Below are positions 6,124 to 9,866 of a stretch of 9,866 nt of DNA, in pieces. The position numbers and the translations under genes are program-made. Under the pieces are notes generated by a model. It was not told the origin of the DNA. It worked only from the letters and a program-made list of their open reading frames with translations, and ran no database searches. Numbering within the stretch: the first letter of the stretch is position 1; every line of letters starts with the position of its first letter. Origin of the DNA: Methylococcaceae bacterium UBA1147 (GTDB lineage: Bacteria; Pseudomonadota; Gammaproteobacteria; Methylococcales; UBA1147); contig DBZZ01000052.1 of the NCBI GenBank assembly GCA_002311315.1, forward strand, positions 17,737 through 27,602, in the 5' to 3' direction.

Positions 6124-9100
6124 TTACTGCACCGCCATTTCTACCGCCCGGTCAATATCGACCACCACCATCCGTGACACCCCAGGTTCGTTCATGGTCA
6201 CTCCTGTCAGATGCCGGGCCGCCTCCATGGTGACCTTGTTATGGGTAATGAAAATGAATTGTATCCGTTCTGACATTTCTTCTATCAGCTTGCTGAACCG
6301 GCCCACGTTGACATCGTCCAGCGGCGCGTCAACTTCGTCAAGCATGCAGAAGGGGGCCGGATTCAATTCGAAGATGGAGAAAACAAGGGCAATGGCCGTG
6401 AGCGCTTTTTCCCCCCCGGACAAAAGGTGAATCGAAGAATTTCTCTTGCCAGGCGGACAGGCGACGACATTCACTCCCGTTTCAAGAAGGTTCGTATCAG
6501 TCAACTCCAGGCAGGCATGCCCGCCGCCGAAAAGCTTCGGAAACTTTGTCTGTAGATGTTCGTTGATCTGATTGAAGGTATTCCTGAAACGGGTCTTGCT
6601 TTCCAGGTCGATCTTGCTCATCGCCCGTTCGAGGGTCTCCAGCGACTCGAGCAAATCTTCATGCTGCTCGCTTAGATAACTCTCGCGTTGGGACTGTTCT
6701 TCAAACTCCTCAATCGCCGCCAGATTAATGGCGCCCAGTCGGCGGATTTTGTCGTCAACCTTGTCGACTTTTTCGCGCCAGGTTTCCTCGTTCGCTTGCT
6801 GCGGCAACAAAGCCCTGATGCTCCCTTGGCTGATATTGAATTCGTCCAGCTGTTCAATCACTGCTTGCGATCTTGCCCGGTTTTCCTGGGCCGCCAGCCT
6901 GACCTGCTCAAGCTGATCTCGCTGAGCACCGAGGTTCTGCTGGTGACCGGCATGCTGTTCAGTAGACTGTTCGCTTAGCTTCTCGTAATCCGTGAGCCGG
7001 ATTCGAGCCTCTTTCAAGCAACTTTCGAGTTTGAACTTCTTGCCCAGTAACTGATCCCGTTCTTCGCTGTAACCCTGAAGGGGATTCGTGCTTTGGGCTA
7101 GTTTTTTTTCCAGTTCGGTAGCGCGTTCTATTTCCTGGTGATACCGATGTCCGAGCCGCTGCAGATGGCGGGAGGCCAATTGCTCGGATGATCGGAAAGT
7201 TTCAAGGCCGGATTCAAGCCTGTTTGCCTTGTCGTGCATCGCCGCTGCATTCGTGCGGATTTCCGCGCTGAAATTCTGTAGTTGGCGCCCGGGATGCTCC
7301 AGGGCGCTATTTTCTTCCGACAGCGACCGGGTTGTATCTTTGGCTGTTTTCTGTTTGCCGGCTGACTCAAGAATCAGGCTCTCGTTCTGTTCTATCAGTT
7401 TTCCAACATCGGCCAGTTCTTCCTCGATCTGACCGCAACGCTGGTTTACGTGTTTGTGGCGTGCATTTTTTTCGCTCAGGCTGGCCTTAGCTTCACCGAG
7501 GTTCTGCCGTAACTCCCGCTCGCTAGACTCAACTTCATCGATCTGTTGATCATGTTCAACAGCTTCCACATCCAGTTTTTCGTGTGCCAGACCGGCCTCC
7601 TGATCCATCCTGATGAGTTCGGCACGCTGAGTTTTCAGTTCCCGGAGTTCCTTTTCACGCGCCAAAACACCGCTGCGTTGGTCTGTTGTCCGGTTCAGTG
7701 ATATCCAGCCTGCTCCGAGCCACAGGCCATTGGGCGTAATGACCGATTCGCCGGCTCCAAGCCGTCCAACCAGAAGCTTCGCCTGTTCCGGGTCGCTGGC
7801 ACAGAAAATACCGTCCAGCAGTGAATGAACATTCCAGCTGCATCGGATTTTCTGGGTGAGCCGCGCCACGTTGCCGATTTCATGATCGACGACCGCGCAG
7901 GCTGGACCGATGACCGAGACCGATTCGTTTGCCAGACGCGCAATGTGGTTTAGCAGATGATCGGGCTTTTCAACACAGATCGCCTCGATCCAGCTGCCCA
8001 GGGTGACCTCGACGGCGGTTTCCCAGCCGCTTTCGACATCGATTTCCTTTGCCAATCTTGGGCGGTCGACAAGGTCCTTATTCTTCAGCCAATGGAAAAG
8101 GCTTTCCCGATCCTTGCCCATTGAGTGTTGCTGCAGTCGCTCAAGAGAAGCCATCTTGCCTTCGCAGCTTTGCAGAGATGATCGAATTTTGTTGCGGCGG
8201 TTGTCGAATTCTCGGAATTTGTATTTCAGCTTGTCGGAAAGAGTCTTGAGTGCGCCCAATTTTTTGAGAAGGAGCTGGTATTTCTCTTCGCGTTCGCCGA
8301 TTTGATCTTGAAGCACGCTGATTTCATCAAACAGATTGACTTGATGCAGTCCGTCCAATTCTGCCAGAAGACGTTCTTTCCGACTGGTCAGTGTGTGGTT
8401 GTAACCGGTCATTCGTGTGGCTTGGTCTCGTTCTGTTCTTACCCTTTCGGACTCCACTGCGAGGCGAGTATTGGCCCTTTCGATCTTTTCCTGGTGTTTG
8501 CGGCTGATCTGCTCGACTTGGTCCCGCAATCTTGTCACTATCCTTTCCAGTGCCTGTGCCTGTGCCGTGCTTTCAATTGAAAGGCCGATGCTTTGCCTGA
8601 TGTGTTCCAGTTGTTGTTTGTCGTGCTCGAGTTCGTTCAGGGCGAGCTGGTTGTCTGAACGCAGACGACTGATTTCAACTCCGATGTCTTCACGGTTCCT
8701 GTTGCACAACCGTATCGATTCCTCGACTCGACCGAGATCTCCGCCTGCCGCATAGAGTTCAGCTTGGATTGCGTTCATCGACTGTTGGTGTTCGACCTGC
8801 TTTTTCCGGTAATCGGCAATTTTTCTGTCCAACGCAGCTTGTTCGTTCAGTGCATTGTCAAGGTTCTGTTTTTCTACCTGGATTAGGTGGTCGTAACGTG
8901 ATACCTGTTGATCGAAGGCATCCCAGCGAATGGCAAGCAATTCAGTCCGATACTGTCGTTCCTGTGTCTTCAGTTTCTTGAATGCGGCCGCCTTGGCGGC
9001 TTGACGTTTCAGATGATGAAGCCGCTTTTCGATTTCTTCACGCAGATCGGTCAGTCGCTCGAGATTCTCCCGGGTATGTCGGATGCGAATTTCGGTGTCG

Positions 9101-9633
9101 TGTCGTCGGTCCTTGTACTTCGAGATTCCTGCTGCCTCCTCAATCAAGATACGCAGGTCGTCCGGTTTCGCATCGACCAGTCGCGAGATGGTTCCCTGTT
9201 CAATGATGGCGTAGCTTCGCGAACCGAGTCCGGTACCAAGAAAAATATCTTTGATGTCCTTGCGCCTGCACTTCGTCCCGTTGAGCATGTAAACTGAGAG
9301 ACCATCACGGGAAACTTGGCGTTTGATAGCAATCGTGCTATAGCCGGAATACATTCCGCCCTGCACTGCCCTACTGTTGTCAAAGATAAGTTCGACAGAT
9401 GCCATGCCGATGGGTTTGCGGGTCGATGAGCCGTTGAAGATGACGTCGATCATGGTGCCGCCGCGCAAATGCTTGGCAGAGCTTTCTCCCATCACCCAGC
9501 GAACCGCGTCTATAATATTCGATTTACCACATCCGTTTGGTCCAACGATGCCAACCAGGTTGTCATTGACCGGAATCGATACCGGGTCCACGAAGGACTT
9601 GAAGCCGGAAAGCTTGATTGTCGTCAGTCGCAC
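6124..9633 (-). CDS. smc: Chromosome partition protein SMC
   Basis: The 1169-residue protein is a complete SMC. The N-terminal ATPase half has MRLTTIKLSGFKSFVDP and the Walker A motif GPNGCGKS (31-38). Coiled-coil arms cover about 170-510 and 670-1010. A globular hinge at about 520-660 includes SVITPNGLWLGAGWI and ends before GVLAREKELREL. The C-terminal half has the ABC signature LSGGEK (1071-1076), Walker B MLDEVD (1097-1102), the D-loop APLDD and switch His1131 in ITHNK. SMC dimerises at the hinge and, with ScpA and ScpB, shapes and helps segregate chromosomes; it replaces the MukBEF system of enterics. The GTG start at 9633 is chosen because it gives the conserved MRL-x-x-IKL-x-GFKSF N-terminus, although no strong Shine-Dalgarno sequence precedes it. 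It is the first gene of the smc-zipA-ligA cluster, divergent from queF. Confidence 0.98.
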   Translation of the reverse strand: MRLTTIKLSGFKSFVDPVSIPVNDNLVGIVGPNGCGKSNIIDAVRWVMGESSAKHLRGGTMIDVIFNGSSTRKPIGMASVELIFDNSRAVQGGMYSGYSTIAIKRQVSRDGLSVYMLNGTKCRRKDIKDIFLGTGLGSRSYAIIEQGTISRLVDAKPDDLRILIEEAAGISKYKDRRHDTEIRIRHTRENLERLTDLREEIEKRLHHLKRQAAKAAAFKKLKTQERQYRTELLAIRWDAFDQQVSRYDHLIQVEKQNLDNALNEQAALDRKIADYRKKQVEHQQSMNAIQAELYAAGGDLGRVEESIRLCNRNREDIGVEISRLRSDNQLALNELEHDKQQLEHIRQSIGLSIESTAQAQALERIVTRLRDQVEQISRKHQEKIERANTRLAVESERVRTERDQATRMTGYNHTLTSRKERLLAELDGLHQVNLFDEISVLQDQIGEREEKYQLLLKKLGALKTLSDKLKYKFREFDNRRNKIRSSLQSCEGKMASLERLQQHSMGKDRESLFHWLKNKDLVDRPRLAKEIDVESGWETAVEVTLGSWIEAICVEKPDHLLNHIARLANESVSVIGPACAVVDHEIGNVARLTQKIRCSWNVHSLLDGIFCASDPEQAKLLVGRLGAGESVITPNGLWLGAGWISLNRTTDQRSGVLAREKELRELKTQRAELIRMDQEAGLAHEKLDVEAVEHDQQIDEVESSERELRQNLGEAKASLSEKNARHKHVNQRCGQIEEELADVGKLIEQNESLILESAGKQKTAKDTTRSLSEENSALEHPGRQLQNFSAEIRTNAAAMHDKANRLESGLETFRSSEQLASRHLQRLGHRYHQEIERATELEKKLAQSTNPLQGYSEERDQLLGKKFKLESCLKEARIRLTDYEKLSEQSTEQHAGHQQNLGAQRDQLEQVRLAAQENRARSQAVIEQLDEFNISQGSIRALLPQQANEETWREKVDKVDDKIRRLGAINLAAIEEFEEQSQRESYLSEQHEDLLESLETLERAMSKIDLESKTRFRNTFNQINEHLQTKFPKLFGGGHACLELTDTNLLETGVNVVACPPGKRNSSIHLLSGGEKALTAIALVFSIFELNPAPFCMLDEVDAPLDDVNVGRFSKLIEEMSERIQFIFITHNKVTMEAARHLTGVTMNEPGVSRMVVVDIDRAVEMAVQ

Positions 9634-9734
9634 TGGAGAGCGTAGATGATCGGACTGATTGCGGAAAAGAAAGGAACGGAACGATCCCTCATATAAGGCC
9701 TGGTTTCCATCTTACCATTGTCATCCCTACAGTC
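9634..9734. promoter_or_regulatory. Divergent smc/queF intergenic region
   Basis: This 101-base gap must carry the start signals for smc on the minus strand and queF on the plus strand. AT-rich CATATAAG at about 9690 could supply a -10 box for either side, but I find no matching -35 box at normal spacing and no clear ribosome binding site for either gene. I see no preQ1 riboswitch pattern ahead of queF. Confidence 0.35.
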
Positions 9735-9866
9735 ATGTCGATAGAACCTTCTTCGAATCTCGAAACCTTTGAAAATCCGAAGCCTGGCCGAGATTATACA
9801 ATCTGCATCCAGGTACCTGAATTTACCTGCTTGTGTCCGGTTACCGGGCAGCCCGATTTCGCCACC
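9735..9866 (+). CDS. queF: NADPH-dependent 7-cyano-7-deazaguanine reductase QueF, short form (5' part)
   Basis: The first 44 residues are present and the gene runs off the right edge. The segment LETFENPKPGRDYTI (9-23) followed by VPEFTCLCPVTGQPDFAT (27-44) is the QueF signature. It includes the nucleophilic cysteine of the LCP motif (Cys34) and the conserved Asp41. QueF reduces the nitrile preQ0 to the amine preQ1, a step in making the queuosine found in tRNA. The closeness of this motif to the N-terminus indicates the short, single-domain form rather than the long two-domain form of E. coli. The ATG at 9735 lacks an evident Shine-Dalgarno sequence. The gene is divergent from smc and has no obvious functional link to it. 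Confidence 0.95.
   Translation, partial: MSIEPSSNLETFENPKPGRDYTICIQVPEFTCLCPVTGQPDFAT

Noticed and set aside
9634..9734. preQ1 riboswitch ahead of queF
   Set aside because: The leader lacks a recognisable hairpin followed by an A-rich tail and pseudoknot pairing near the start codon.
1..9866. FtsK-orienting KOPS motifs (GGGNAGGG or its complement) flanking dif
   Set aside because: A by-eye scan found no exact motif in either direction; near matches such as that at about 2504 fail the consensus. Absence over 10 kb is not informative.
1..9866. CRISPR array, insertion sequence, integrase, tRNA or rRNA
   Set aside because: No regularly spaced direct repeats, transposase or integrase frames, or RNA gene signatures were seen; the dense core genes leave little room for them.

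Overview
The window reads as chromosomal DNA of a gammaproteobacterium. Three things point there: zipA, which is essentially confined to that class, lies between smc and ligA; a near-perfect gammaproteobacterial dif site is present; and the yciB, yciI, bolA and parvulin genes look gammaproteobacterial. The short form of QueF at the right edge differs from the long form of enterics and pseudomonads, so a less-studied gammaproteobacterial lineage is likely. The genus cannot be told from sequence alone.

Layout from left to right. Positions 1-262 hold the 5' part of a minus-strand gene for a P-loop protein of unknown function that runs off the edge. Positions 263-643 are non-coding and contain a dif chromosome-dimer resolution site at 435-462. 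A minus-strand DUF1244 gene with a TTG start follows (644-940). Then comes a 329-base divergent regulatory region with a candidate promoter for each side. A plus-strand, tightly packed cluster yciB - yciI-like - bolA-like - parvulin lipoprotein fills 1270-3285. It converges on a minus-strand cluster that reads, in its own direction, smc (9633-6124), zipA (6123-5380), ligA (5363-3351). A 101-base divergent gap separates smc from the 5' end of queF (from 9735 to the right edge).

The most informative element is dif. It places this window at the replication terminus, where XerC/XerD, activated by FtsK at the septum, resolve chromosome dimers. The genes around it include several for segregation and septation: SMC for chromosome organisation, ZipA for anchoring FtsZ, LigA for joining replication intermediates, and YciB for the cell envelope. 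The smc-zipA-ligA cluster points toward dif, as expected for leading-strand genes of the right replichore, whereas the yciB cluster points away from it. I see no mobile element, CRISPR array, RNA gene or convincing new system. The least understood genes are the P-loop protein and the DUF1244 protein on either side of dif.
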